Counted from the stretch's first letter, positions 26,421 to 35,847 are shown. The stretch is DNA of 60,809 nucleotides from Thiohalobacter sp. (GCF_027000115.1 NZ_JALTON010000023.1:1-60809); one strand, 5' to 3'. Translations and numbers: made by a program. Notes: generated by a model not told the origin, from the sequence alone.

Positions 26421-27098
26421 TCAGGGTTCGAGGACGATGCTGCCCGACACCGTGACCTGCACCCTCGATTCGCCTGCCTCCAGACCGGGGGCGGCGACAT
26501 CGGCTTCCATGGCCAAGGCCCGTGCCCGCACCATGGGCACTGCCGCTTGCGGCGCCGTGATCACCTGCGCCTCGTACAGCCGGTGGCCGGCTGCGCCGAA
26601 GGCGCGGGCGAGCTGTGCGGCACGGGCGCGGAACGCGGCCACGGCGCGATCGATCAGCCGGGACTCGACCTCGGCCCGCGTGGCATCCGACAGCAGAAAG
26701 CGGGTGGAACGCACCTGCAGGCGACCCTGCAGCGTCGCCATCAGGCCCGCGATCGCCGCGACATCGCCGCCTTCCAGCCAGAGTTGCTGGCTACCGCGCC
26801 AGCGCAGCGGGCGATCCTTGTAGCGCATCGGGACGATGCTGTACTCGCCGGTCTGCACCGTCACCCCGCTCACCGCCCGCGCACGCTCCAGCGCCCAGGT
26901 CATGGTGCGGTTGATGGCGTCGGCCACTTCGTCCGGCGTGCCCTGTTCGGCCTCGGCCTGGAGCATCACGCGCAGGCGGTCATTGGCAACCGCCTCTGTC
27001 TCGGTCACCTGGAACTGAATGCGCCCGTCCGCAGGCGCTTCCTCGCCGGCCACCAGCGGAGCGGCCCATAGGCCCAGTAGAAGCAACAGTATCCTCAT
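26421..27098 (-). CDS. Periplasmic SIMPL (DUF541) domain protein
   Basis: A 225-residue exported protein. A signal peptide (ILLLLLGLWAAPLVAG) is followed by a SIMPL/DUF541 domain. Family features are the ANDRLRVMLQAEAEQGTP strand, the VQTGEYSIVP segment and the C-terminal VQVTVSGSIVLE strand. The biochemical role of periplasmic SIMPL proteins is not well defined; some are linked to oxidative stress. The start was moved to the ATG of MRILLLL because AGGGG lies 7 bases upstream and it begins exactly at the signal peptide. It is divergent from mobA. Confidence 0.82.
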   Translation of the reverse strand: MRILLLLLGLWAAPLVAGEEAPADGRIQFQVTETEAVANDRLRVMLQAEAEQGTPDEVADAINRTMTWALERARAVSGVTVQTGEYSIVPMRYKDRPLRWRGSQQLWLEGGDVAAIAGLMATLQGRLQVRSTRFLLSDATRAEVESRLIDRAVAAFRARAAQLARAFGAAGHRLYEAQVITAPQAAVPMVRARALAMEADVAAPGLEAGESRVQVTVSGSIVLEP

Positions 27099-27250
27099 CT
27101 CTATCCCCTGCCTTGCGATCCAATGCCTCCACCGTGGGCCACCGCTTCTCCCCCTGTCAAGCGTCATGGCCCTGCCGGCCCGCTTCCGCCTTGGCGCAAC
27201 ATGCGGGTGGGCGGGTAGAATGCACCTCCTCCGACGCAACGAATTCACCC

Positions 27251-27856
27251 ATGGGCACAGAGGCAATACAAGGCGCCGAACGACCGCTGGGCCTGATCCT
27301 GGCCGGTGGCCGGGGCCGGCGCATGGGCGGCCGGGACAAGGGCCTGATCGAATACCGGGGCCGCGCCCTGGTGACCTGGCCGCTGGCCGCCCTGGCCGCG
27401 GTTACACCCGATGTCGTCATCAGCGCCAATCGCAACAGCGAAGACTACGCCCGCCTCGGTCATCCGGTGATCGCGGACCGGCTGACCGACTTCCAGGGAC
27501 CGCTCGCCGGCATCGCCGCGGCACAGGCAGCATGCCCTGGCCGCAGCCTGCTGGTGGCACCCTGCGATGCACCCGCCGCGACGCCCGAGCTGTTCGAGCG
27601 ACTGCTGGCAGCGCTGGCAGGGGGCGCGACGGCCGCGGTCGCCCATGACGGAGAGCGCCTGCAACCGACCTTCGCCGCACTGGCCGCGGACAGCGCAACG
27701 GCCCTGCAGGACTGGCTGGCGCGCGGCGAACGCGGACTGGGCGCCTTTTTCGAACACATCGGCGCGGCGCACTGCGACTGCAGCGACCATCCCGAATGGT
27801 TCGACAACCTCAACCGCCCGCAGGACCTGCATGCCGGGACCGGAGTCTCCTCGTGA
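27251..27856 (+). CDS. mobA: Molybdenum cofactor guanylyltransferase MobA
   Basis: A 201-residue nucleotidyltransferase. The GTP-binding N-terminal motif LAGGRGRRMGGRDKGL is complete, and VAPCDAP supplies the metal-binding aspartate. MobA attaches GMP to molybdopterin to give the bis-MGD cofactor of DMSO-reductase-type enzymes. It starts the mobA-mobB-moeA operon, with overlaps at both junctions, so the host very likely uses Mo-bisMGD enzymes. The ATG giving MGTEAIQGAERPLGLIL is chosen on homology; no strong Shine-Dalgarno is visible. Confidence 0.92.
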   Translation: MGTEAIQGAERPLGLILAGGRGRRMGGRDKGLIEYRGRALVTWPLAALAAVTPDVVISANRNSEDYARLGHPVIADRLTDFQGPLAGIAAAQAACPGRSLLVAPCDAPAATPELFERLLAALAGGATAAVAHDGERLQPTFAALAADSATALQDWLARGERGLGAFFEHIGAAHCDCSDHPEWFDNLNRPQDLHAGTGVSS

Positions 27857-28389
27857 ACATGGACACGCCCCTGCCCCTGCTCGGCTTCGCCGCCTTCAGC
27901 GGCACCGGCAAGACCACGCTGCTCGAGCGGCTGATCCCGTTGCTGCGCGAACAGGGCCTGCGCATCGCGCTGGTCAAGCACACCCACCATGACTTCGACA
28001 TCGACCGCCCCGGCAAGGACAGCTACCGGTTGCGCGAGGCCGGGGCGGAGCAGGTGCTGCTGGCCTCGAACCGGCGCTGGGCACTGCTGGTGGAAACACC
28101 CGGCCAGGACGAGGCCGATCTCGGCGAACTGCTGCGGCACATCGACGCCGGCCGTGCCGATCTCGTTCTGGTGGAAGGCTTCCGCCACCTCGCCATCCCC
28201 AAGATCGAACTGCACCGCGAGGCCACTGGCAGGCCCTGGCTCCATCCCGACGACCCGAACATCATTGCCGTGGTCAGCGACCGGCCGCCGCAGGCCGCGC
28301 TGCCCTGGTTTTCCTTCGATGACCTGCCCGCCATCCGTGACTTCGTGATGGCACAGGTCGCCCGACCCACGGAGAACGACCGCTCATGA
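27853..28389 (+). CDS. mobB: Molybdopterin-guanine dinucleotide biosynthesis adapter MobB
   Basis: A 178-residue P-loop protein with Walker A FSGTGKTTLLE and the MobB segment LVKHTHHDFDIDRPGKDSYR. MobB binds GTP and assists MobA or loading of apo-enzymes. Translation probably begins at the GTG overlapping the mobA stop (GTGA), with GGAG at 27842-27845; the ATG two codons later is an alternative. It overlaps moeA by four bases. Confidence 0.92.
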   Translation: MNMDTPLPLLGFAAFSGTGKTTLLERLIPLLREQGLRIALVKHTHHDFDIDRPGKDSYRLREAGAEQVLLASNRRWALLVETPGQDEADLGELLRHIDAGRADLVLVEGFRHLAIPKIELHREATGRPWLHPDDPNIIAVVSDRPPQAALPWFSFDDLPAIRDFVMAQVARPTENDRS

Positions 28390-29642
28390 CTTCACCCAGC
28401 CCCAGCGATCCCTGTGCCGCGCCCGGCGGCCTGCTCACCGTCGACGAGGCCCGGGCCCGCCTGCTCGACCTTGCCCGGCCCGTCGGCGGCGTGGAACAAC
28501 TGGCCATTCGCAGCGCCCTGGGCCGGGTGCTGGCCGAGCCGGTGATCTCCACCCTGGATGTCCCGCCCTACGTCAATTCCGCCATGGACGGCTATGCGGT
28601 TCGCGGTGCCGATCTGCCGGTCGAGGGCGAGGTGCGCCTGCGCCTGGTCGGCAAGGCCATGGCCGGGGCGCCCAGCGATCGCGCCGTGGGCGAAGGCGAG
28701 TGCATCCGCATCATGACCGGCGCCATGATGCCCGAGGGGGCCGATACCGTGCTCATGCAGGAAGCGGTGAAGGTCGAGGAGGAGACGGTCGTCGTCGGTC
28801 CCGGTCACCAACCCGGCGAGAACGTGCGCCACAAGGGCGAGGACATGGCCATCGGCGATTGCGTGCTGGAACCGGGCCGCCGCCTGCTGCCGGCCGACAT
28901 CGGCCTGCTGGCCTCGCTGGGCATCCCCGAGGTACGGGTCCATCGCCGCCTGCGGGTCGCCTTCTTCTCTACCGGCGACGAGCTGGTACCGCTGGGCCGC
29001 CCGCTGGCACCCGGCCAGATCTACGACAGCAACCGCTATACCCTGCACGCCATGCTCACCCGGCTGGGCGTGGTGCTGCTGGACATGGGCATCATCCCCG
29101 ACGATCGAGAGGCCGTGCGTGCAGCCTTCCACGATGCCATGACCCAGGCCGACGTGGTGATGACCTCCGGCGGCGTGTCCGTGGGCGAGGCCGACTATGT
29201 CAAGCAGACGCTGGACGAGCTGGGCAAGGTGGACTTCTGGCGCATGAAGATGAAGCCCGGCAAGCCGCTCGCCGCCGGCCGCCTCGGTGATGCCCTGTTC
29301 TTCGGCCTGCCGGGCAACCCGGTCTCGGTAATGGCCACCTTTTACCAGTTCGTGCAGCCGGCGCTGCTGCGCATGGCGGGCGCGCTGCCCGAGGAACCAC
29401 TGATCCTGAAGGTACGCGCCGCCGAACGCCTGAAAAAAAGCCCCGGGCGGCTGGAATACCAGCGCGGCCGCCTGCGGCGCGGCGCCGACGGCGAATGGGA
29501 AGTGGTGTCTACCGGCCGTCAGGGTTCGCACGTGCTCACCTCCATGAGCCGCGCCGACTGCTTCATCATCCTGCCCGCCGAGTCCGGCGACGTGGCCGCG
29601 GGTGAAACGGTCGAGGTCCAGCCCTTCGCAGGCCTGGTCTGA
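28386..29642 (+). CDS. moeA: Molybdopterin molybdenumtransferase MoeA
   Basis: A 418-residue MoeA of normal size. Signatures include PPYVNSAMDGYAVRG in the N-terminal domain, GECIRIMTGAMMPEGAD, TGDELVPLG, the MPT-binding TSGGVSVGEADYVK and LPGNPVS. It inserts molybdate into adenylated molybdopterin. It is third in the mobA-mobB-moeA operon, coupled to mobB by an ATGA junction. The lon gene follows after 91 bases and has its own candidate promoter. Confidence 0.95.
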   Translation: MTSPSPSDPCAAPGGLLTVDEARARLLDLARPVGGVEQLAIRSALGRVLAEPVISTLDVPPYVNSAMDGYAVRGADLPVEGEVRLRLVGKAMAGAPSDRAVGEGECIRIMTGAMMPEGADTVLMQEAVKVEEETVVVGPGHQPGENVRHKGEDMAIGDCVLEPGRRLLPADIGLLASLGIPEVRVHRRLRVAFFSTGDELVPLGRPLAPGQIYDSNRYTLHAMLTRLGVVLLDMGIIPDDREAVRAAFHDAMTQADVVMTSGGVSVGEADYVKQTLDELGKVDFWRMKMKPGKPLAAGRLGDALFFGLPGNPVSVMATFYQFVQPALLRMAGALPEEPLILKVRAAERLKKSPGRLEYQRGRLRRGADGEWEVVSTGRQGSHVLTSMSRADCFIILPAESGDVAAGETVEVQPFAGLV

Positions 29643-29671
29643 GCATGCTGGAGTGGCCGGCGTGGCGGGAT

Positions 29672-29700
29672 CCTGAATCCCTGCCCGTCCGCAGCCATAT
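29672..29700 (+). promoter_or_regulatory. Candidate sigma-32 promoter of lon
   Basis: CCTGAA (29672-29677) and AGCCATAT (29693-29700), spaced 15 bases, resemble the heat-shock consensus CTTGAA / CCCCATNT with 5 of 6 matches in the -35 and about 6 of 8 in the -10. A strong GGAAGGAAAGG Shine-Dalgarno precedes the lon ATG. Confidence 0.4.
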
Positions 29701-29733
29701 GCGAACATTGGATTAGCGGAAGGAAAGGTCTTC

Positions 29734-32145
29734 ATGGACATCGAAAACGACAACAATGGCGTGGACGCCGAACGCATCGACGACCCGGACGCGGCCCATG
29801 GCGAGCTGGCGCGCGCCGAGGACGTGCTGCCGACCACGCTGCACCTGCTGCCACTGACCGAACGCCCCTTCTTTCCCGCCCAGGGCGTACCCATCCTGAT
29901 GAACGACACGCCCTGGATCGAAACGGTGGAGGCCATCGGCGAGACACCGCACCATCTGGTGGGTCTGGTGCTGGCCGATGCCGCGGAGGCCGATCACGCC
30001 AAACCCATCGATTTCCATGGTGTCGGTACCGTTGTGCGCATGCATCACCCGGTACGCAATTCGGGCAAGATCCAGTTCATCGCCGAGGGGCTGAAGCGCT
30101 TCCGGATCCTGGAATGGCTGTCGGAACGACCGCCGTTCGTGGCCCGGGTCGAGTATCTGGAAGACATCCTCGGCAACGAGGACGAGCTCAAGGCCTACGC
30201 GATTGCCATCATCAACACCCTCAAGGAGCTGGTTCCCATGAACCCGCTCTACAGCGAGGAACTCAAGTTCTTCCTCAACCGCTTCAATCCCAACGAGCCC
30301 TCGGCGCTGACCGACTTCGCCGCCAGCCTGACCACTGCGGCGCGGGACGAACTGCAGGAAATCCTGGAGACGGTACCGGTACTGGACCGCATGAAGAAGG
30401 TGCTGATCCTCATCAGGAAGGAAGTCGAGGTCGCCAGGCTTCAGACCAAGATCCGCGAACAGGTCGAGGAACGCATGAGCGAGCAGCAGCGCAAGTTCTT
30501 CCTGCGCGAGCAGCTCAAGGAGATCCAGAAGGAACTGGGCATCGCCAAGGATGATCGCACCGCCGACCTGGAGCGGTTCCGCGAACGCATCGAGGGACTG
30601 GAGGTGCCGGAAGCGGCCATGGCGCGCATCGAGGAGGAGATGGACAAGCTCTCGGTGCTGGAGTCGGGCTCACCCGAGTATGCGGTCACCCGCAACTACC
30701 TTGACTGGATGACAGCCCTGCCCTGGGGCCGGCTGTCCGAAGACAATCTGGACCTGGACCATGCACGCAAGGTGCTCGACCGCGATCACGACGGCCTTGA
30801 GGACGTCAAGCAGCGCATTCTGGAATTTCTGGCCGTAGGTCACCTCAAGGGCGAGGTCGCGGGTTCGATCCTGCTGCTGGTGGGCCCACCCGGTGTCGGC
30901 AAGACCTCCATCGGCCGCTCGGTGGCCGAGGCCCTGGACCGCAGGTTCTACCGCTTCAGCCTGGGCGGCATGCGTGACGAGGCCGAGATCAAGGGCCATC
31001 GCCGCACCTACATCGGCGCCATGCCCGGCAAGTTCATCCAGGCCATCAAGGAGGCCGGCGTCGCCAATCCGGTGATCATGCTCGACGAAATCGACAAGAT
31101 CGGCGCATCCTACCAGGGCGACCCGGCCTCTGCGCTGCTGGAGGTTCTGGATCCGGAACAGAACAGCGAGTTCCTCGATCACTACCTGGACGTGCGCTTC
31201 GACCTGTCGAAGGTGCTGTTCATCTGCACCGCCAACCAGCTCGACAGCATTCCCGGACCCCTGCTGGATCGCATGGAAGTGATCCGCCTTTCCGGCTACA
31301 TCACCGAAGAAAAGCTGGCCATCGCCAAACACCATCTGGTGCCGAAGCTGCTCGGCCAGGCAGGCGTGCCGCGCGGCGCCATCCAGTTCACGGATGCCGC
31401 GCTGCGCCGCATCATCGAGGGCTATGCGCGCGAGGCCGGCGTGCGGAATCTCGAGAAACAGATCCGCCGGATCATCCGCAAGCTGGCCATCGGCATCGTA
31501 CGCGCCGGCGGCAAACCGGGCCGGCAGCGGGTGTCCGCATCCGAGGTCGAACGGCATCTGGGCAAACCGCTGTTCAGCCGCGAGAAGCCCTTCAGTGGCG
31601 TGGGCATCGTCACCGGCCTGGCCTGGACGCCCATGGGCGGCGCCACCCTCAACATCGAGGCGACGCTGGTGCACACCAAGAACCGGGGCTTCAAGCTGAC
31701 CGGCCAGCTCGGCGACGTGATGCGGGAGTCGGCGGAAATCGCCTACAGCTATGTCGCCAGTCACCTCGAGGACTATCAGGGCGACCCGGCCTTCTTCGAC
31801 GAGGCCTTCGTGCACCTGCATGTCCCCGAGGGCGCCACACCCAAGGACGGCCCCTCGGCGGGCATCACCATGGCCACCGCCCTGCTGTCACTGGCGCGCC
31901 GGCGGCGGGTACTGCGCAATCTGGCCATGACCGGGGAGCTGACACTGACCGGGCAGGTGCTGCCGGTGGGCGGCATCAAGGAGAAGGTGATCGCCGCACG
32001 CCGCTCGGGCGTGAAGACACTGATCCTGCCCGAGGCCAACCGCGGCGACTACGAGGAAGTGCCCGAGCACATTCGCAAGGGTCTGACGGTGCACTTCGCG
32101 AAGCACTATCGCGACGTCGCGGCTATCGCCTTCGACAAGAACTGA
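29734..32145 (+). CDS. lon: ATP-dependent protease Lon (paralogue-type N-terminus)
   Basis: An 803-residue Lon with all domains: N-terminal LAN domain, coiled coil (about 230-290), AAA+ module with Walker [10 protein letters not shown] near 385 and Walker [12 protein letters not shown], and the serine protease domain. The catalytic dyad is Ser708 in KDGPSAG and Lys751 in IKEKVIAA, with the standard 43-residue spacing. The N-terminus ([20 protein letters not shown]) differs from the LPLRDVVVFPHMV type of housekeeping Lon and resembles the second Lon of some pseudomonads (AsrA-like); that subgroup call is inference. It degrades misfolded and regulatory proteins. Confidence 0.95.
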   Translation: MDIENDNNGVDAERIDDPDAAHGELARAEDVLPTTLHLLPLTERPFFPAQGVPILMNDTPWIETVEAIGETPHHLVGLVLADAAEADHAKPIDFHGVGTVVRMHHPVRNSGKIQFIAEGLKRFRILEWLSERPPFVARVEYLEDILGNEDELKAYAIAIINTLKELVPMNPLYSEELKFFLNRFNPNEPSALTDFAASLTTAARDELQEILETVPVLDRMKKVLILIRKEVEVARLQTKIREQVEERMSEQQRKFFLREQLKEIQKELGIAKDDRTADLERFRERIEGLEVPEAAMARIEEEMDKLSVLESGSPEYAVTRNYLDWMTALPWGRLSEDNLDLDHARKVLDRDHDGLEDVKQRILEFLAVGHLKGEVAGSILLLVGPPGVGKTSIGRSVAEALDRRFYRFSLGGMRDEAEIKGHRRTYIGAMPGKFIQAIKEAGVANPVIMLDEIDKIGASYQGDPASALLEVLDPEQNSEFLDHYLDVRFDLSKVLFICTANQLDSIPGPLLDRMEVIRLSGYITEEKLAIAKHHLVPKLLGQAGVPRGAIQFTDAALRRIIEGYAREAGVRNLEKQIRRIIRKLAIGIVRAGGKPGRQRVSASEVERHLGKPLFSREKPFSGVGIVTGLAWTPMGGATLNIEATLVHTKNRGFKLTGQLGDVMRESAEIAYSYVASHLEDYQGDPAFFDEAFVHLHVPEGATPKDGPSAGITMATALLSLARRRRVLRNLAMTGELTLTGQVLPVGGIKEKVIAARRSGVKTLILPEANRGDYEEVPEHIRKGLTVHFAKHYRDVAAIAFDKN

Positions 32146-32189
32146 TTCCGGTCGTCCGGCGACCTCTGCGTTACAGCCGCGCGGGCCGG

Positions 32190-32305
32190 TAGGATGGGTA
32201 AAGCGAAGCGTGCCCATCAATCGGCCCGCTTTACGCTCGTGTTGTGCCGCGGCCGGAACCCTGAAGGGCAATGGGCACGGTCCTGCGGGCCTTTGCCCGC
32301 CCTAC
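32190..32305. repeat. Inverted pair of a common intergenic repeat
   Basis: GTAGGATGGGTAAAGCGAAG begins at 32191, and a related sequence in reverse orientation ends near 32303 (its complement begins GTAGGGCGGGCAAAGG). Both inner ends contain GTGCCCAT. This GTAGG(A/G)TGGGTA..GCG pattern is a widespread intergenic repeat in proteobacteria. The pair forms a potential long hairpin between the convergent lon and trx genes and may act as a transcript end. Confidence 0.55.
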
Positions 32306-32359
32306 GGCACTGCGTCACTGCTCGGCGTTACACCTTCATGGCCGGGATGACAGGGTCCC

Positions 32360-32731
32360 TCAGCCCTGCTGTTGCTGCTGTGCCTCGATGTCCTTGCGCA
32401 CCTGATCCATGTCCAGCTCCTTCGCCTTGCCGATCAGTTCCTCGAAGGCATTGGCGGGCAGCATGCCGGGCTGGGCGAAGATGATGATGCGATCGCGGAA
32501 GATCATCAGGGTGGGGATGGAACGGATCTGGAAATGGGCCGCCAGCTCCTGTTCCTTTTCGGTGTTGATCTTTCCGAAGACGATGTCGGGGTGCTTCTCC
32601 GAGACCTCCTCGAAGATGGGCGCGAAGTTCTTGCAGGGTCCGCACCAGTCGGCCCAGAAATCGATGATCACGAAATCGTTGTTGGTGATGACGTCTTCAA
32701 AGTTTTCCTTGGTCAGTTCGACAGTGGCCAC
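32360..32731 (-). CDS. Thioredoxin
   Basis: A 123-residue thioredoxin with active site WADWCGPCK and the cis-proline motif RSIPTLMIF. It reduces cytoplasmic disulfides. The C-terminal about 15 residues form an unusual extension ending in five glutamines. Its start is a GTG, with GGAG seven bases upstream. The final helix (LDMDQVRKDIEAQ) is longer than in TrxA of E. coli, so this may be a specialised or second thioredoxin. It is transcribed in the same direction as the diguanylate cyclase upstream. Confidence 0.93.
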   Translation of the reverse strand: MATVELTKENFEDVITNNDFVIIDFWADWCGPCKNFAPIFEEVSEKHPDIVFGKINTEKEQELAAHFQIRSIPTLMIFRDRIIIFAQPGMLPANAFEELIGKAKELDMDQVRKDIEAQQQQQG

Positions 32732-32809
32732 AAATCTTCTCCAGTCGGCCTGAAGGGCCTTGCATGAGAGGGTTGGGGAAACGTCGCCGGAGGGCGATGG
32801 CGAAGGGAT

Positions 32810-34333
32810 TCAGCCCTTCTCGCCACCGTTGTCGGCGGCAGGCGGCTTTTCGGGCGCCAGATAGGTGGTGTCCAGCTCGATGCGGTCACGGCCCATCCGC
32901 TTGGCACGATACAGGGCTTTGTCGACGCGTTCAACGAAGGCACTGCTGGTTTCGCCGGGCTTGTACAGCGCCAGCCCGGCGGAGAAAGTGGGCATGGAAT
33001 AGACCTGGCCGTTGAGGTGCCAACGGATCTCGGCGCAGCGCTGGCGCACCTTCTTCAGCGCCCGCATGGCACCCTCGGCATCGGTGTTCGGCAGCAACAC
33101 GGCGAATTCCTCCCCGCCGTAGCGGGCCACCAGGTCATGGTGGCGGAAGATGGAGAGGATGCTCTTGGCATATACCCGCAACACCTCGTCGCCGGCGGCG
33201 TGACCGAACTTGTCATTGATCTCCTTGAACTTGTCGAGGTCGATCAGGGCCAGAGACAGCGGGAAACCGTAGCGCTGCACACGCGCCACCTCGTCTTCCA
33301 GGCGACGCAGGAAGGCGCGGCGGTTGGACAGGCCGGTGAGTTCGTCGGTCAGACTGAGCAGGCGGACCCGGGTCAGCTCGTCGGTGAGCTGGCGGCTGTC
33401 CGACTCCACCATCTGCAGGTACTGGTAGGTCTTGTCGAGCTTGTCGGCCAGTTCGTGGTGGCCTTCCATCAGGCGCTCGATCTCGTGGACCAGGGTTGAG
33501 CGCAAGGTCTCCAGATCGGTGACGTCCGAGGCCTGGCGGACCTCGTTGAGCACCACCTCGAGCAGAACGCCGAATTCCTGGTTCTGGCTGATGGTGTCCA
33601 GCACCCGGTGCGCCAGCCCGGCCTGGATCTCCTCGATGTCCCGACGGCGGGCATCGATCTCGTGCTGTACCACCGAGGAGGACACCAGTTCCTCGCCCAA
33701 TTCCTCGGGACTGAGCGGCTCGTAGTCCAACACCGTCTCGCGACGCAGGGTGGCCGGCTCGCGGCCTTCCTCGACTTCCATGGTCGGCGATTCGAGCCGG
33801 TCGGCAGTCGTGTCCCTGATCGCGGCGGATGGGTCCACCTTTTCTTCCGGCTCCGCCGGCTGCTGGGCCGAGGATCCGACGGCCGGCTCCGCAGCCGGCG
33901 CCGTACCGGTTTCCAGGGGTGCCTCGACGATACCGAAGGCGGCCAGCAGGGGGCGCACCGCGTCACGCAGAGTGGATTCCTGCACCCGGTCGAGGCGGGA
34001 GATCTGGTCGGCGTAGACGTCGATGTAGTCGCGCAGGGCGTGCAGGTCCGGTAGGCTCAGCGGCGGCTGCAGACGCCCGGCCAGCAGCTTGACCTGCACC
34101 TGGAGCGGCGAACCGGGATGGAGGTGCTGGGCATAGACATCGAGCAGGCTGTTGGCGATACCGGCGTAGGCCTGCTGCACGCCGAGATGGGTCTCGGTCA
34201 TCTCGCGCAGCATGCGTTCCACCTGGCGATAGATCACGGCGCCCGCTGGCGACTGGCGCAGGGCATCCAGAAGCCGCAGGAGCTTGCGCGCCGAAACGGC
34301 CTCGAACGAATCTGTATCTCCTGAACCAGCCAT
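32810..34333 (-). CDS. GGDEF diguanylate cyclase with uncharacterised helical N-terminus
   Basis: About 507 residues. The N-terminal about 150 residues are mostly helical with no recognised domain. An acidic, Pro/Glu-rich linker (about 150-200) and a long helical segment (about 220-325, including EIERLMEGHHELADKLDKTY) lead to a C-terminal GGDEF domain. The catalytic motif is GGEEF near 405, with RHHD just upstream forming an intact RxxD I-site. It is predicted to be an active, product-inhibited c-di-GMP synthase in the cytoplasm; no membrane segment is seen. The ATG at 34333 follows GGGAG by about 14 bases; a GTG 13 codons upstream is possible. Confidence 0.88.
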   Translation of the reverse strand: MAGSGDTDSFEAVSARKLLRLLDALRQSPAGAVIYRQVERMLREMTETHLGVQQAYAGIANSLLDVYAQHLHPGSPLQVQVKLLAGRLQPPLSLPDLHALRDYIDVYADQISRLDRVQESTLRDAVRPLLAAFGIVEAPLETGTAPAAEPAVGSSAQQPAEPEEKVDPSAAIRDTTADRLESPTMEVEEGREPATLRRETVLDYEPLSPEELGEELVSSSVVQHEIDARRRDIEEIQAGLAHRVLDTISQNQEFGVLLEVVLNEVRQASDVTDLETLRSTLVHEIERLMEGHHELADKLDKTYQYLQMVESDSRQLTDELTRVRLLSLTDELTGLSNRRAFLRRLEDEVARVQRYGFPLSLALIDLDKFKEINDKFGHAAGDEVLRVYAKSILSIFRHHDLVARYGGEEFAVLLPNTDAEGAMRALKKVRQRCAEIRWHLNGQVYSMPTFSAGLALYKPGETSSAFVERVDKALYRAKRMGRDRIELDTTYLAPEKPPAADNGGEKG

Positions 34334-34917
34334 CAGAGAAATGGTTCTCCCGCACACCACATCCCTGTGCACAGAACGCGGACCCGGGGCCCGTTCCTTG
34401 TTTGAATGGCGTTGCGCTGTCGGTTGCTGCCGCGGGATGGGCCGTCGAACGGCACCTGTCCCCCCACTCGCCTCTCTCGCCTGCGAGCCGCCCGCTTGTT
34501 ATCGGGATCGTCCGGGCTCGTCGCAAAACCTGTGGTGTTGTTGCTTGTCATGACCGCACCCCGCGATATGCGCGGAGACAGGTACCGTTAAGGTACCCCG
34601 AAGCGGCGCGCCACCACAAACCGGGAACGCCACTGTAAACAATCCCGACACATCTGCCGACCGGAAGCGGACAAGGGCCGCAACCGCCGCGGCCGACCGC
34701 CCCCCTTACCCGATGAACGTGAATTTTTTAATATATTTCAAATATTTATTCATTTTCCATTACTACGCTCGAGCGGTTGGAAAAGACGGGCAAAGCAGCA
34801 TCTTGTAAGCCTATTCTTACAGAAGATGACTGAAATTCAGGAGGGTTGATATGTGAAAAACGATGGGAAGGTCGGCAAAAAGTGCCGGTTTTTTGGCGAC
34901 GAAATGTCGGCGGCAGA
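34334..34917. other. Intergenic region between the HDOD and diguanylate cyclase genes
   Basis: A 584-base gap. It holds a dyad GGTACC-gttaa-GGTACC (34581-34597), a strongly A+T-rich stretch (about 34720-34775), an inverted repeat TGTAAG/CTTACA (34804-34821), a strong AGGAGGG (34839-34845) and a plus-strand terminator-like hairpin (34873-34894). A 72-codon minus-strand frame ending on the cyclase start was judged weak. Confidence 0.6.
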
Positions 34918-34936
34918 TCAGTCGGCAGCGAGTTGA
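34839..34936 (+). other. Strong Shine-Dalgarno followed by ATG-TGA and a GTG mini-ORF
   Basis: AGGAGGG (34839-34845) is followed by ATGTGA at 34851-34856, so an ATG start would be directly followed by a stop. The overlapping GTG at 34853 opens a 27-codon frame to 34936. A terminator-like hairpin lies inside that frame, and the end overlaps the HDOD gene. It could be a leader or non-functional; no protein family is recognised. Confidence 0.25.
34873..34894 (+). terminator. Terminator-like hairpin, plus strand
   Basis: CGGCA (34873-34877), five-base loop, TGCCG (34883-34887), then G and six T (34889-34894). The stem is short. The T-tract marks plus-strand orientation, although the neighbouring genes are on the minus strand. 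Confidence 0.45.
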
Positions 34937-35847
34937 CGGGCCATGAAGTCGAGCGCGGCCACGTCCTCGAGCAGGGCATCGAGCTGACCCTCGACCGCGC
35001 CGGCATCCAGGCCGAGTACCTTGAGACTCTCGGACGGCAGCTCGCCAGACGGGGCATCGCCAATCTCCTGCCGCTTGAGCAGGTGGTCGGCCAGCAGCAC
35101 CAGATGGGGGTAGACCTCGTGTTCGCCCCGGTAACCGGGATTGTGGTGCTCGCGCAGGGTCACAATGATCTCGTCAGGCATCTTCCAGGCCGCCATCAGC
35201 CAGGCACCGATCTGGCTATGGCCCATCTCCATCAGGTTCTGCGCCTGCCCCATGCCCAGCACACAGCGCTCCAACGCGGTTACCGGCGTACCCGGCTGGG
35301 CGGCAACCAGCTTGTTGAGCAGCTTGAACTCGGGCGGAAACAGATGGCCGAGCAACAGGAAACCGAAGTTGTGCAGCAGGCCAGCGAGATAGGCCATGCC
35401 GGGTTCGGGCGCCCGGCCAGGATCCATGCGCCTGGCCAGCGTCTGGACCAGCGCCGCACTGTAGACGGCATGACGCCAGAAGGCATGCAGGCCCAGCGGA
35501 CCGTCCGCGGGGTTGCGAAAGGACTTGCCCGTGGCCAGGCCCAGGGCCATGTTCATCACCAGGTCGAAGCCCAGCACCCGGGTGATGGCGTCATGGATGG
35601 AGCTGATCTTGCCCCGGTACCCGTAGAGCGGGGATGAGGCGTAACGGATGACCTGCGCCGCAAGGCTGGGATCGAGTTCCACGACGGCTGCCAGGTCGGC
35701 GATGTCGGCATCCGGATCGCTGCGGAGTTCCAGCACCCGCCGCGCCATCTCCGGCATGGGCGGCAGCTCGTAGACTTCCTCGATGCGGCGCCGGATCTCG
35801 TCAGCCAGCGTCGGCTGGTTCCTGGCTTCTGCCATTGCTCCCGCCAT
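34918..35847 (-). CDS. HDOD domain protein
   Basis: About 309 residues, mostly one HDOD domain. Typical features are the N-terminal LPPMPEMARRVLEL helix, DIADLAAVVELDPSLAAQVIRYASSP split over two helices, the HAITRVLG-like segment (HDAITRVLGFDLVMNMALG) and AGLLHNFGFLLLGHLFP. HDOD proteins resemble HD-GYP/HD phosphohydrolases but usually lack the metal residues, acting as signalling scaffolds in motility or c-di-GMP networks. The start is the ATG at 35847, eight bases after GGGAGG. It appears monocistronic. Confidence 0.88.
   Translation of the reverse strand: MAGAMAEARNQPTLADEIRRRIEEVYELPPMPEMARRVLELRSDPDADIADLAAVVELDPSLAAQVIRYASSPLYGYRGKISSIHDAITRVLGFDLVMNMALGLATGKSFRNPADGPLGLHAFWRHAVYSAALVQTLARRMDPGRAPEPGMAYLAGLLHNFGFLLLGHLFPPEFKLLNKLVAAQPGTPVTALERCVLGMGQAQNLMEMGHSQIGAWLMAAWKMPDEIIVTLREHHNPGYRGEHEVYPHLVLLADHLLKRQEIGDAPSGELPSESLKVLGLDAGAVEGQLDALLEDVAALDFMARQLAAD

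Noticed and set aside
34333-34551. A 72-codon minus-strand frame ending on the diguanylate cyclase start codon
   Set aside because: The RRRERRV segment briefly recalls a PilZ N-terminus, but no PilZ follows, there is no good Shine-Dalgarno, and third-position GC is low.
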